A program made the position numbers and the translations under genes. The notes under the pieces are model-generated. The model ran no database searches, was not told where the DNA came from, and worked only from the letters and a program-made list of their open reading frames with translations. From Sphingomonas_E sp042693015 (lineage in GTDB: Bacteria > Pseudomonadota > Alphaproteobacteria > Sphingomonadales > Sphingomonadaceae), in assembly GCF_042693015.1 (NCBI RefSeq), contig NZ_CP170544.1, forward strand, positions 806,001-870,000: 64,000 bases of DNA. The letters are read 5' to 3'. How positions within the stretch are numbered: position 1 is the stretch's first letter; every line of letters starts with the position of its first letter. Shown piece after piece: positions 27,701 to 35,074 of the stretch.

Positions 27701-28308
27701 ATGTCCGCGGAATGCGTGACGCTCGTCCGAAATGCCTTGGCGACGACGTTTGGATCATCGGCCATCAGTTGGACGAGCTTGGCCTCGGCGTCGGATGCTT
27801 CGCGCTGAAGCTGTTCCGCTTTAGCCAGATAGGCGAAGTCGGCCACGGTAAGGCCGGTTGCAGCATAAAAGAATTTGCTCTCGATCTGATGATTGTTGAC
27901 CCAATCCGCATAGGCCTGAAAGCCGCTGTCGACAGCACCGACATAGCCTTCACAATTGCAGAAAATGAGATCCAGGAACGAGCCGAGAGGATCCCAGATC
28001 AAACGGATATACGGTTCCCATGGCCGATCGAACGTCGCGGTCAGCAGAAGCGTATGACCAGGCGGCGTAGAAACGATCGCGATGCGGAAGTCGAGGAGTG
28101 ACTGGATGCGTTCGGCCGCATCGGCGAACGGCTTGATCTTCAGATATTCGCGCGCCGTCGATCGCATCTTGAAGAGCGCCTCAAGCGTCAGACGGAGCCG
28201 CGTTTCAAAGGTGGCGGACTCGAAAGCCTCCACGAAGCCGGTCCTGACGGGCGCCCATACGACAAGATCACCAATGCCTTCGAGATGATTGTTGCTGGAT
28301 CGTTCCAT
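24709..28308 (-). CDS. DyP-type peroxidase fused to a cytochrome P450-like domain
   Basis: 1199 residues; ATG 28308 has GGAG 8 bases upstream. Residues 1 to about 280 form an unassigned domain (F-D-R-P-W-E-P-Y-I, C-N-C-E-G-Y). Residues ~290-740 are a DyP-type heme peroxidase: G-F-V-D-G at 481-485 with S-Q-P-D-P, and probable proximal heme ligand His610 in A-H-I-R-R-A-H-P-R. Residues ~860-1199 resemble a P450: I-D-L-K-R-D-F near 905, an I-helix-like A-L-N-V-I-G-A-M-T-G near 1035, and a heme-loop-like T-H-A-C-P-A-Y-G with candidate Cys1163 near the C-terminus. The K-helix ExxR motif is not seen; Q-S-M-Q sits where it is expected. No signal peptide. A CRP-like box lies upstream. Confidence 0.85.
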   Translation of the reverse strand: MERSSNNHLEGIGDLVVWAPVRTGFVEAFESATFETRLRLTLEALFKMRSTAREYLKIKPFADAAERIQSLLDFRIAIVSTPPGHTLLLTATFDRPWEPYIRLIWDPLGSFLDLIFCNCEGYVGAVDSGFQAYADWVNNHQIESKFFYAATGLTVADFAYLAKAEQLQREASDAEAKLVQLMADDPNVVAKAFRTSVTHSADIKAQFEYNDVALEALVAIYKLADFYPPDRLTGDGRFLLRAAQDLLGGWDPTVLSAATQARFADQIGWWTTRLTPRNPVRYDAPRLERTQVQAGILSSYDLEAAPVTHGCLLLMRISEDHLARKFIRDLPISYGESGLEDDIIHNIAFSYEGLRHLNISDADLAAFPREFKEGMADRAGRIGDMFANHPRRWQLPGRWHPKGSTATIAPPVDLSEVDFIIQLRTRAPAYEGYDIGDAAHPLHQVINELTGKAAASGVSLLAVEGMRKASLDPAGRTDHFGFVDGLSQPDPVENFKAASSAEAAYTDEVPLGELLCGYANERGDPAPAPDTYLDNGSFLVVRKLRQDWKGLKKFAADWAVKTPGATPEDLLNRMIGRDEHGKPLVSPASSDNLFDYSADPGGKKCPLQAHIRRAHPRTRSFGRGMPRIARRGLSYGPANGDPAEAERGIIFMAYNASIAEQFEVIQRWINGGNSTGVASCQGDPLIGTARPGDRRTFRFMLNDKVERVDIPQPFVSLLWGLYLFAPSRAALASLSTQTRSRAPTVEQRGQEIIDEISALPEEEALLRWKICLQDMDSKDPSERADSFAIWATIRNNYGGILDTSYGVLVGSKQLVMQVFGDDENYTVAGHVPRMEASFGRIYVGLDSGPQYDREADDTNRILGQRTEADVFQVARAAADAILETWLTAFESLNTQLGLSEPGGKIDLKRDFITPVLAAVSRHYFGIPDGLPSNPAAADPDADNSHFDPGGWDWRPVTGRKPRCPGDFMAPSRSIFYPHPERAVAEYGQSQGKRQHDAAVALFQQQHKDSAMAPITKAIAAAFTNSAGEVDFNQVALNVIGAMTGFLPPTDGNLRGALYEWIKDERLWRIQQDLLTAKGEPYDRAKAALFKPLVQSMQRRPAPDLLWRLAKKDHRLAGLDIAKDRMVVIGVVSATMSDQEAGVVDPSPIFGGTRVPQGSPTHACPAYGFAMGVMLGLLSALLEKGRIQALPAPFVIRISR

Positions 28309-28658
28309 TGGACTCACTCCATAGGAAGGTCATCTCCGCTTAATTTTTTAAACAGTGGGCGGATGCGCGGTGCGCTACGCATTGCTACTCGAATAAATCG
28401 AGCGATTTATCTTTCACAATTCTTGGAAATTACGATTCATGAAATAAATTCAATACAAAGGTTATGTATGTGACAAAAATCACAAATAACTATGTGATGC
28501 ACGACCTGGGTATGGCGCGTGCCGAGCTGTGCTATTGCGCTGAATTTTAAAAGATATGCTTGTAATCGGTGAAAGGGGGGCGCAGCCTTCGATATATCTT
28601 TGCCGCCGCCGGGGTGCGGTCGACGTCGGAATGGATGACTGTCGTGATTGGTCTGCGA
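28309..28658. other. 350-bp AT-rich upstream region of the DyP-P450 gene
   Basis: No gene is seen. The region is unusually AT-rich (28330-28560) compared with the flanks and carries a perfect CRP-type palindrome plus a nearby TGTGA half-site. It is the probable promoter region of the minus-strand DyP-P450 gene and also the 3' side of the PRISE-like SDR gene. Confidence 0.65.
28469..28484. promoter_or_regulatory. CRP-type binding site TGTGA-N6-TCACA
   Basis: The sequence TGTGACAAAAATCACA is a perfect match to the CRP half-site consensus with the canonical 6-base spacer. It lies about 161 bp upstream of the DyP-P450 start codon. An additional half-site, TGTGA, occurs at 28493-28497. A Crp/Fnr regulator with the matching R-E-x3-R recognition helix and a nucleotide cyclase are encoded within 8 kb. 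Binding is inferred, not shown. Confidence 0.65.
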
Positions 28659-29753
28659 CTAGGGCAGGATACGAAGTTCCCGATAACGGTCGACATATTT
28701 GCGGATCGTATCGGCGGAGTCGGCACAGTTTTCGAAGCCGGCGTGACGAAGCTTGATAGTGCTCGTAAGTCCGGACATCAGCTTGCGTTCGGGCGGCATG
28801 CTTTCGCCCCACGCAGACACAATTTGCGGCGTGGCACCGAGCAGGACATCCAGGCTGCGGGGTGCGACTAGGCCAAATCTGTCTACGACGGTCGGCCAAT
28901 GATGGGCGAGCCGCGTGAGTTCGCCGGCAATGTCGACGTGGCGAGGTTCGGTGAGCGCGATGCCGAAGCTGTCGGCCAGGATCGGGAAAATATCGTGAAG
29001 GGCAAAGACATCGCCGTTCGTCACGTTGAAGACTTGGTTCCGCGCCCCTGGCGTTGCGAACGCCCATTCGCTCGCCGAAGCGATAAGATCAGAATCCGTC
29101 ATCTCGAAAATGCCGCTGTTGCCAGCCGGCATGGGTAGAGGCTCCCCGGCTTCCGCGCACAAGGCGGCCAAGACGGCAAGTACCAGCGACCAGTTCATGT
29201 TGCCGCCGATCGCAACACCAATCGTCCCGCCGGGACGCAGGATCGTCCACGACCATTCAGTGCCGAGCTGTCGATCGACGATATATTCCTGCTGGCGATG
29301 ATAGAAGTTGAGGTCGCGGTAAGAGGCATCGCTCTCCTTAAAGGGCAGCTGCGTCGTGATATGTGGCAGATGCGACCCATATGCCTTGAGCCCGTGGACG
29401 AGCACGGCCTGCTGGAAGCCAGATGCTGATTGTGTGAGCGGCTCGACGATGTTGGCCAGCATTTGCACATTTTTTTCGATCTGTGCTTCATCAGCCCAGC
29501 CGGCGATGATGTCGCGATCATTCTCGTTGACCGCCGCGTAGATCAGATGGGTGGCATCCGACATCGCGCCGAAAGCTTCATGACACGCGCCCTCGTCCGA
29601 GAGATCGACGTTGATGTGGTTCACGCCGTCGAAGGCTAACGCCGGCGAGCGGCGGGCAACCGATACGACTTCCCACTCGGGCAGCCGGGAGAAATGCCGC
29701 ATCATCGCATTTCCCGTCACTCCGGTCGATCCGGCGACGATGAGCTTGGCCAT
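28659..29753 (-). CDS. PRISE-like SDR (progesterone 5-beta-reductase / iridoid synthase-like)
   Basis: 364 residues. N-terminal G-S-T-G-V-T-G nucleotide-binding motif with A-R-R as the likely NADP-recognising end of strand 2. The PRISE-type catalytic pair is visible: Lys in V-H-G-L-K-A-Y-G and Tyr in N-F-Y-H-R-Q-Q-E-Y. R-P-G-G-T-I-G and F-N-V-T-N-G-D-V-F are further family hallmarks. The enzymes reduce activated C=C bonds of enones, including steroids in plants, with NADPH. It lies upstream of the DyP-P450 gene on the same strand, but 350 bp apart, so co-transcription is uncertain. Substrate unknown. Confidence 0.82.
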   Translation of the reverse strand: MAKLIVAGSTGVTGNAMMRHFSRLPEWEVVSVARRSPALAFDGVNHINVDLSDEGACHEAFGAMSDATHLIYAAVNENDRDIIAGWADEAQIEKNVQMLANIVEPLTQSASGFQQAVLVHGLKAYGSHLPHITTQLPFKESDASYRDLNFYHRQQEYIVDRQLGTEWSWTILRPGGTIGVAIGGNMNWSLVLAVLAALCAEAGEPLPMPAGNSGIFEMTDSDLIASASEWAFATPGARNQVFNVTNGDVFALHDIFPILADSFGIALTEPRHVDIAGELTRLAHHWPTVVDRFGLVAPRSLDVLLGATPQIVSAWGESMPPERKLMSGLTSTIKLRHAGFENCADSADTIRKYVDRYRELRILP

Positions 29754-29894
29754 GTACTGTCCTCAGTCGATGCAGCGTCTTGCGTGACGATGCCTCTGAG
29801 CAAACAAGGACGGCAATGTTCTCGAGCCGGAACGTGGCCCAAATTGTGAAGCCGGCCCAAGCGCCTGCCAATCGACAGACCGTCGCAAACCGCC

Positions 29895-32396
29895 CTATTC
29901 GTACCGGAGCGCGTGGACCGGGTTCGCCCGCGCGACGCGATAGGCATGGCTGCCGATCGTCGCGACCGCGATCAGCAGTGCGAGCAGGCCGGCGAGCAGG
30001 AAAGGCGTCGGCCCGAGCGCGATGCGACTGTCGAATCCATTCAGCCAATCGCGCATCAGCCACCATGCGATCGGCCAAGCGATCAAATTGGCGATCAGCA
30101 CGGGCCGGCTGAACTGCCAGACTAGCAACTGGACGATGTCGCGGGTGCGAGCGCCCAGCACCTTGCGGATGCCGATTTCCTTGGTGCGGCGTTCGGCGGT
30201 GAAGGTGGCGAGCCCGAACAGGCCGAGGCAGCCAACGATGACCGCAAGCACCGCAAAAGCACCGAACGTCGCCGCGCGGGCCTCCTCGGCCTCATATAGG
30301 TCCTTGACGATATCCTCGCTGAATTTCGCTTCATAAGGGACTTCGGTCGTGATCGACTTCCACACCCGCTCCACTCCGGCTGATACAGCCGCGGGATCGC
30401 CGCGGTAGCGGACGACCATGGTGCTCGGTGACGCAAGGACGTTGAAGAACATGATCGGCTCGAGCGGAGTGCGGATCGAGCGGAAGCGCGCGTCCTTGAC
30501 CACGCCGATAATCGTTGCCGGCACCAGCCCGAATTCCTCGGCCACATAAGCGAGGCGAACGGTCTTGCCGATCGCATCGGCCGGATGCTTGAAGCCCATT
30601 CGCCTGGTGGCCAGCTCATTCACGACGATGTTGGTGCCACGCGCGGCAAACAGCCGCTCCGCTTCCTTGTCTTCCGGGAAAGGCAGGGTTGAATCGTCCA
30701 TCGGCCGCTTGCGATCGAAGCTGCGGCCGGCGAGCAATTCTATTCCCATCGCATCGAAGAAGCCCGCATCGATCCGGTACTGGCCGATCTGCACGGGCTT
30801 CGGATTGCCCGGCACCATGACATTGGTGTTGCTGTTATTCGTCGTCGCGACGCCGATGTCGGTGCGTCCGACCGAGATCACGCCATCAACGCGACGGACC
30901 TGGTCGGCGATCATCTCGCCCTGCTGGAGAAGCTGGTAGCGCGACAGATTGTCGACCTGCAGGATATGATCCCGCTTATATCCCGGATCGACCGTCCGGG
31001 CGAAGATCGTCTGCGCATAGATTACGCCGGTGCAGATGATCAGCCCGATCGAGACGGCGAATTGGCCGACCACGAGAATGTTGCGCAATCGCCCCGACCC
31101 GGGAGTTTCGGCAGCCGAACGGTTCGCCTTGAGCACTTCGGCCGGCTGGAAGCGGGAGAGGAAGAAGGCCGGGTAAAGCCCGCCGAGCACGCCGACGAAC
31201 AGCACCAGGGCAATGACCGGAAGAATGATGCCATCCGCACCGAAATAGGTCACGGACAGATCGGCTTTGAGGAAGGTCGAGAAGGGACCGATCAGAAGCT
31301 CGACCAACGCAAGGGCAAGCAGCATCGCAATAGCTGCAACCAGCACGGATTCCCCGATGAACTGGAAGATCAACTGCTTGCGGCTTGCGCCCAGCACCTT
31401 GCGCAGCGCCACTTCACGGGCGCGCTGGCTGGCCCTCGCGGTCGCGAGATTGGTGAAATTGACGCAGGCCATCCCGAGGATCAAAAGCGCGATCACCGCG
31501 AAGGTGGATATCGTCCGCCGGTCATTGCCCGGCGTCATTGCGCCGCCCTGTGCCTTGCCGAGATGCACGTCACGGACATTGACGACACGCCAGTCCTGAT
31601 CATCGCCGGCATTGTAGCGGGCTTCGCCGGCATTCTGATCCGGAGTGTTGCGCTTTTCCCACGCCTTTAGCTGAGCTTCGATCGCCGCGGGATCTGTGCC
31701 GGGCTTAAGGCGAAGATAGACCCAGCCTGATTGGCAGCCCCAGCAGGTCAGGAAATCGGGTTCCTGGGCAAAGAAGGCGACCATATCGATCCGCACGATC
31801 ATGTTGATCTTGAGGTGCGAATTCTTCGGAATGTCGCGGAGCACGCCGCCGATGCGGTAGTCGCGCTTCACGCCCTTGCTGATCAGCGTCATCGTTTTGC
31901 CGATGACGTCATCGGTTCCGTAACGCTTGATGGCTTCGGACTCGGTGATCACCGCGCCGCCCACCTTGTCGAGCGTGCGGGGATCTCCCTTCGCCATCGG
32001 CAGATGCAGCACGTCCAACAGGTCGCCATCGACATAAAAGAGGTTTTCGGTGGAGGAGACCTGGCCGTCCTTGACGAACACCGGCTGGCTGCCGAGGACG
32101 TAGACCTCCTTTTCGACCTGCGGGAAATCCTTCTTAAGCGCCTTGCCCGAGACATAGGCCGTCATCTGGAGTTCGCCCGTGTCGTCGCCGGTGATGTCGC
32201 TCTTATACCAGGCCTGGAACTGGTAAGCATTCTCCGCGCCGGGCAGCCAATGATCGTAGCGCAACTCGTAACGGACGAAGAGGAGGATCATGAGGCAGGC
32301 CGCCATGCCGATCGCGAGGCCGAGTATGTTGATGAGCGCATAAGCGCGGCTCTTCCCCAGCGAGCGAATGCCGACGGTGAGATAGTTGCGCCACAT
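29895..32396 (-). CDS. FtsX/MacB-type ABC transporter permease (no ATPase nearby)
   Basis: 833 residues from ATG 32396. It begins M-W-R-N-Y-L-T-V-G-I-R-S-L-G-K-S, has a first helix at ~20-40, a large periplasmic MacB_PCD-like region, three helices around 290-415 (F-T-N-L-A-T-A-R-A-S-Q-R-A-R-E-V-A-L-R-K), a second periplasmic domain and a repeated FtsX domain at the end (R-R-T-K-E-I-G-I-R-K-V-L-G-A). The duplicated architecture is typical of ~800-residue permeases that mechanotransmit across the periplasm in efflux or lipoprotein/peptide export. The ATPase and adaptor are not in the window. A sigma-54 promoter and a palindrome lie upstream. Confidence 0.9.
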   Translation of the reverse strand: MWRNYLTVGIRSLGKSRAYALINILGLAIGMAACLMILLFVRYELRYDHWLPGAENAYQFQAWYKSDITGDDTGELQMTAYVSGKALKKDFPQVEKEVYVLGSQPVFVKDGQVSSTENLFYVDGDLLDVLHLPMAKGDPRTLDKVGGAVITESEAIKRYGTDDVIGKTMTLISKGVKRDYRIGGVLRDIPKNSHLKINMIVRIDMVAFFAQEPDFLTCWGCQSGWVYLRLKPGTDPAAIEAQLKAWEKRNTPDQNAGEARYNAGDDQDWRVVNVRDVHLGKAQGGAMTPGNDRRTISTFAVIALLILGMACVNFTNLATARASQRAREVALRKVLGASRKQLIFQFIGESVLVAAIAMLLALALVELLIGPFSTFLKADLSVTYFGADGIILPVIALVLFVGVLGGLYPAFFLSRFQPAEVLKANRSAAETPGSGRLRNILVVGQFAVSIGLIICTGVIYAQTIFARTVDPGYKRDHILQVDNLSRYQLLQQGEMIADQVRRVDGVISVGRTDIGVATTNNSNTNVMVPGNPKPVQIGQYRIDAGFFDAMGIELLAGRSFDRKRPMDDSTLPFPEDKEAERLFAARGTNIVVNELATRRMGFKHPADAIGKTVRLAYVAEEFGLVPATIIGVVKDARFRSIRTPLEPIMFFNVLASPSTMVVRYRGDPAAVSAGVERVWKSITTEVPYEAKFSEDIVKDLYEAEEARAATFGAFAVLAVIVGCLGLFGLATFTAERRTKEIGIRKVLGARTRDIVQLLVWQFSRPVLIANLIAWPIAWWLMRDWLNGFDSRIALGPTPFLLAGLLALLIAVATIGSHAYRVARANPVHALRYE

Positions 32397-32485
32397 GGGC
32401 CCGTTCCCCTTCTTCGACTTCAGGCGGCGCGGGGCCGTGCAGAATCCGTGGACTCGCGGTTCGCCACAAAGATGTGCACGAGCGG

Positions 32486-32501
32486 AGCAAGCATCGTGCC
32501 A
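32486..32501 (-). promoter_or_regulatory. Sigma-54 (RpoN) -24/-12 promoter of the permease gene
   Basis: On the minus strand the sequence reads TGGCACGATGCTTGCT, an exact match to the TGGCAC-N5-TTGC[AT] consensus. It ends 90 bp before the permease start codon. No enhancer-binding protein is encoded in the window. Confidence 0.75.
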
Positions 32502-32541
32502 GCCGGAAAGCGCGGATTCAGGCCGATGGGAAAGAGAGTAT

Positions 32542-32557
32542 TGTCCGGTATCGGACA
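32542..32557. promoter_or_regulatory. Palindromic upstream activator-like site
   Basis: TGTCCG-N4-CGGACA is a perfect 6-bp inverted repeat located about 40 bp upstream of the sigma-54 element. A half-site CGGACA repeats at 32575-32580 and GTGA-N4-TCAC lies at 32560-32571. Placement upstream of a -24/-12 promoter fits binding of an NtrC-type activator (inference). Confidence 0.6.
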
Positions 32558-32636
32558 TTGTGACTGTTCACTTGCGGACACTGAGGGCTTTCGCTTCAAC
32601 CTCTCAGCCGGCGGCAGCCGAGCGCGAACGTCGGTC

Positions 32637-33425
32637 CTAGATCGGCAGGAACTCGCCGCCGTTGATGTCGAGGCTCGCTCCGGTCACCATCGATGCATAG
32701 TCCGACAGCAGCATGATGACGCCCTTGGCGCATTCGCGATCGGGCGGGATAACGCGCAGCGCGACATTTTTTGCGACCTCGGCTTTCTGTTCTTCGACGG
32801 ACGGCCCGCCCTCGGCTGCGAGGCCCGCGATATAGGCTTCGACCGATGAGCCCCACATCCAGCCCATGAACGTCGAGTTCACGCGGATGCCATATTGGCC
32901 CCATTCGAGCGCGAGCTGGGCAGTGGTGTGCGCGAGCGCCGCCTTGGACGCGCCATAGCCGCCCTGACAGAGCAGGGGCTTGCGCGTCACCTGCGTGTTG
33001 ACGTTGACGATCGCCCCACCGCCTTGCGCCTTCATCGCCGGAAACACGGCCAGGCATAGGGCGAGCGATCCGAACAGATTGGTGTCGAGCGTATGACGCC
33101 AATCCTCGAGGTCGCTATCCTCCATCAGGGTGAGCTTGCCGGCCGTATAGGCCGAGTTGATCAGGCAATCGACGCGGCCGAAGCGGGCGATCGTAGCGGC
33201 CACCAGCGCCTCGCACTCCGCGGCCACGGAAATGTCGCACGGCACCTTCAGCACTTCGGTGTCGAGCCCGAGCGCGGCGACTTCCGCCTCGGCCGTGTCC
33301 AGCTTGGCGGGCGTGCGCGCGCTGATGACCAGCCTTGCTCCTTCCTGTGCGGCCAGCGTCGCCAGCGCCTGGCCGAGGCCGGGGCCAATTCCCGAAACGA
33401 TGACGACCTTGTCCTTGAGCAGCAT
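32637..33425 (-). CDS. SDR family oxidoreductase
   Basis: 262 residues from ATG 33425, with GAGG upstream and 5 bp after the NTF2-like stop. The nucleotide motif is V-S-G-I-G-P-G-L-G, an Ile-Gly-Pro version of TGxxxGxG; N-S-A follows, and the catalytic site is Y-G-A-S-K. It ends with D-I-N-G-G-E-F. It should be an NAD(P)-dependent dehydrogenase or reductase. Last gene in the VOC-NTF2-SDR operon. Confidence 0.9.
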   Translation of the reverse strand: MLLKDKVVIVSGIGPGLGQALATLAAQEGARLVISARTPAKLDTAEAEVAALGLDTEVLKVPCDISVAAECEALVAATIARFGRVDCLINSAYTAGKLTLMEDSDLEDWRHTLDTNLFGSLALCLAVFPAMKAQGGGAIVNVNTQVTRKPLLCQGGYGASKAALAHTTAQLALEWGQYGIRVNSTFMGWMWGSSVEAYIAGLAAEGGPSVEEQKAEVAKNVALRVIPPDRECAKGVIMLLSDYASMVTGASLDINGGEFLPI

Positions 33426-33430
33426 GAACC

Positions 33431-33982
33431 TCAATCCTTCGCTTCGCCGAAAAGATGGGCTGCGGCATCCGATGCCACATTGCCGAAGCCCGGTGCGGTC
33501 ACCGCTCCGTCAGCACCGACCTGTTCGCTAAACAGGGAATGGCGGCGGAAGACGAGCTGGCTGATCCACCACCGGCCATCGCGACGGACATAGCGCGCGT
33601 CATATAGGCCCGAGATGCGGATGGTGATGCGGCTGTCGAAATTATAGGCGAACATGTGCAGCCGCCATGTGCCCGAGGCATCGTCCGGCCCCTCGATGCG
33701 GATGGCCGGGCTCAGGCCGAAATGATTTTCCTGGCGGTTGGGGTCCATGCCGAGATCGATGAAGAACTGGACGAACGCATCGCGATCCCGCCACACGGGC
33801 ATGTCCTCGAACTCGATCAGGATTTCGCCTGGCGCGAACAGATCACGCAGGGCTTCGGGCTGTTTCAGGTCGATCGCGCGCCAATAGCCGTATTGCAGAT
33901 CGCGTATCTGCTCGATGTCGGCGAGCCTGCGGATCTCCGCGCGGAGTTCCGCGACCTCGGCTGCCAGATCCTTGTCGGCCAT
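33431..33982 (-). CDS. NTF2/SnoaL-like protein
   Basis: 183 residues. The helix D-I-E-Q-I-R-D-L-Q-Y-G-Y-W-R-A-I-D, the central H-M-F-A-Y-N-F strand and W-W-I-S-Q-L-V-F-R-R-H match the SnoaL_4-type NTF2 fold found as small subunits or isomerases in aromatic and steroid clusters. It lies 14 bp after the VOC gene and 5 bp before the SDR. It may work with ring-modifying enzymes nearby; no activity can be assigned. Confidence 0.8.
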   Translation of the reverse strand: MADKDLAAEVAELRAEIRRLADIEQIRDLQYGYWRAIDLKQPEALRDLFAPGEILIEFEDMPVWRDRDAFVQFFIDLGMDPNRQENHFGLSPAIRIEGPDDASGTWRLHMFAYNFDSRITIRISGLYDARYVRRDGRWWISQLVFRRHSLFSEQVGADGAVTAPGFGNVASDAAAHLFGEAKD

Positions 33983-33996
33983 ATCCGCTATCCCCC

Positions 33997-34872
33997 TCAG
34001 AGCTGCTGCATCAATTCGACGCGAACGCCGTCAACATCGGCAAGGTGCAACATCTCGCAATCCCCATATCGGCTGCGCGTCGACGGAAAGACCCGCCCGC
34101 CGGCCTCCACCAGTGCTGCCGCCGCTGCGTCGATATCATCGACCCAGAAGGCATGGTGGGTCAGGCCATATTGGTTGAGCGGCCGGCGCTCGCGGCTGCC
34201 GAAACTGTCGGGTGTGGCGAAGCTCATCAGTTCGATGGCATTGCCCTGATCATCCCGCACGACGGTGGCGCGAATCCGCGCATCCTCCGCCTCGGTCAGC
34301 GGCGCGAGCCAGGCGGTGTGATCGAGCAGCACGACATTGTCGGCTGGCAGGAAGCCGAGTACGGCGTAGAAGCGCGCTGCCTGTGCGGGATCGGCAACGC
34401 AGATACCCGAATGCGAAAAGCCGGCGGTGAGGCGGGGAGAGTGAACCAACTCGATACGCACGCCATCCGTATCGTTCGTATAGACGATCTCCGCATCGTT
34501 GACGTCGTAATAGACGCGGGTTGCCGGATGCACCTGTCCGCCGGCCGCGACGATGCGCTCGATCGCGGCGTCCATATCGTCGACATTGACCGCGAAATGG
34601 GTGAGGCCGAACTGGTTGAGCGCGCGGCGGGTGCGTCGGCCTGTGGCTGCGGGGGCATGGAAATAAAGCAACTCGATGGTGATGCCGGCCGCGTTCCGCA
34701 GCATCTGCGCGCGGAGCGCTGCGCCGCTGATATCGGTGCCGGCGTCCAGCCATGCCCCCTCAAGACGGGGATGATCTTCCTGCGCCTCGAAACCCAAGGC
34801 ATCGCGGTAGAACCGGACCGATGCGTCGATATCGGCCACGCAGATGCCGCGATGCGAGAAACGTGCCGCCAT
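33997..34872 (-). CDS. Two-domain VOC-superfamily protein
   Basis: 291 residues; ATG 34872 follows GGAGGGATAG. Two tandem glyoxalase-fold repeats of about 145 residues: repeat 1 with H in F-S-H-R-G-I-C-V-A-D, E in I-T-I-E-L, H in L-T-H-F-A and E in V-R-I-E-L; repeat 2 with H in F-S-H-S-G-I-C-V-A-D, E in A-I-E-L-M, H in L-T-H-H-A and E in V-R-V-E-L. Candidate metal ligands are kept in both repeats. It could be a lyase, an isomerase or an extradiol-type dioxygenase. First gene of the minus operon, divergent from tetR. Confidence 0.85.
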   Translation of the reverse strand: MAARFSHRGICVADIDASVRFYRDALGFEAQEDHPRLEGAWLDAGTDISGAALRAQMLRNAAGITIELLYFHAPAATGRRTRRALNQFGLTHFAVNVDDMDAAIERIVAAGGQVHPATRVYYDVNDAEIVYTNDTDGVRIELVHSPRLTAGFSHSGICVADPAQAARFYAVLGFLPADNVVLLDHTAWLAPLTEAEDARIRATVVRDDQGNAIELMSFATPDSFGSRERRPLNQYGLTHHAFWVDDIDAAAAALVEAGGRVFPSTRSRYGDCEMLHLADVDGVRVELMQQL

Positions 34873-34939
34873 CTATCCCTCCGATACTCGCTACCGTCTG
34901 TCGCGGCGCCTATCGAGGAGAGGGCTTAACGTGGCACTT

Positions 34940-34966
34940 ATTGACAGGTCAATATGTAACATCATA
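34940..34966. promoter_or_regulatory. Operator region between VOC operon and tetR
   Basis: Perfect inverted repeat ATTGAC-AG-GTCAAT at 34940-34953, directly followed by ATATGTAACATCATA at 34952-34966. The second element occurs again, in reverse orientation, upstream of the Rieske oxygenase gene. A TTGACA -35-like box (34941-34946) overlaps the first repeat. Likely binding site of the adjacent TetR regulator (inference). Confidence 0.6.
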
Positions 34967-35074
34967 GCGTGGCCGCCATGTTGATCAGACGCGCCGCATC
35001 CGTGGCAGAAATATGCTCAGGCCCGCCAGTCGATGCTAAGACCCGGCTTCATCGACACAGGAGGTCCCTACCCT

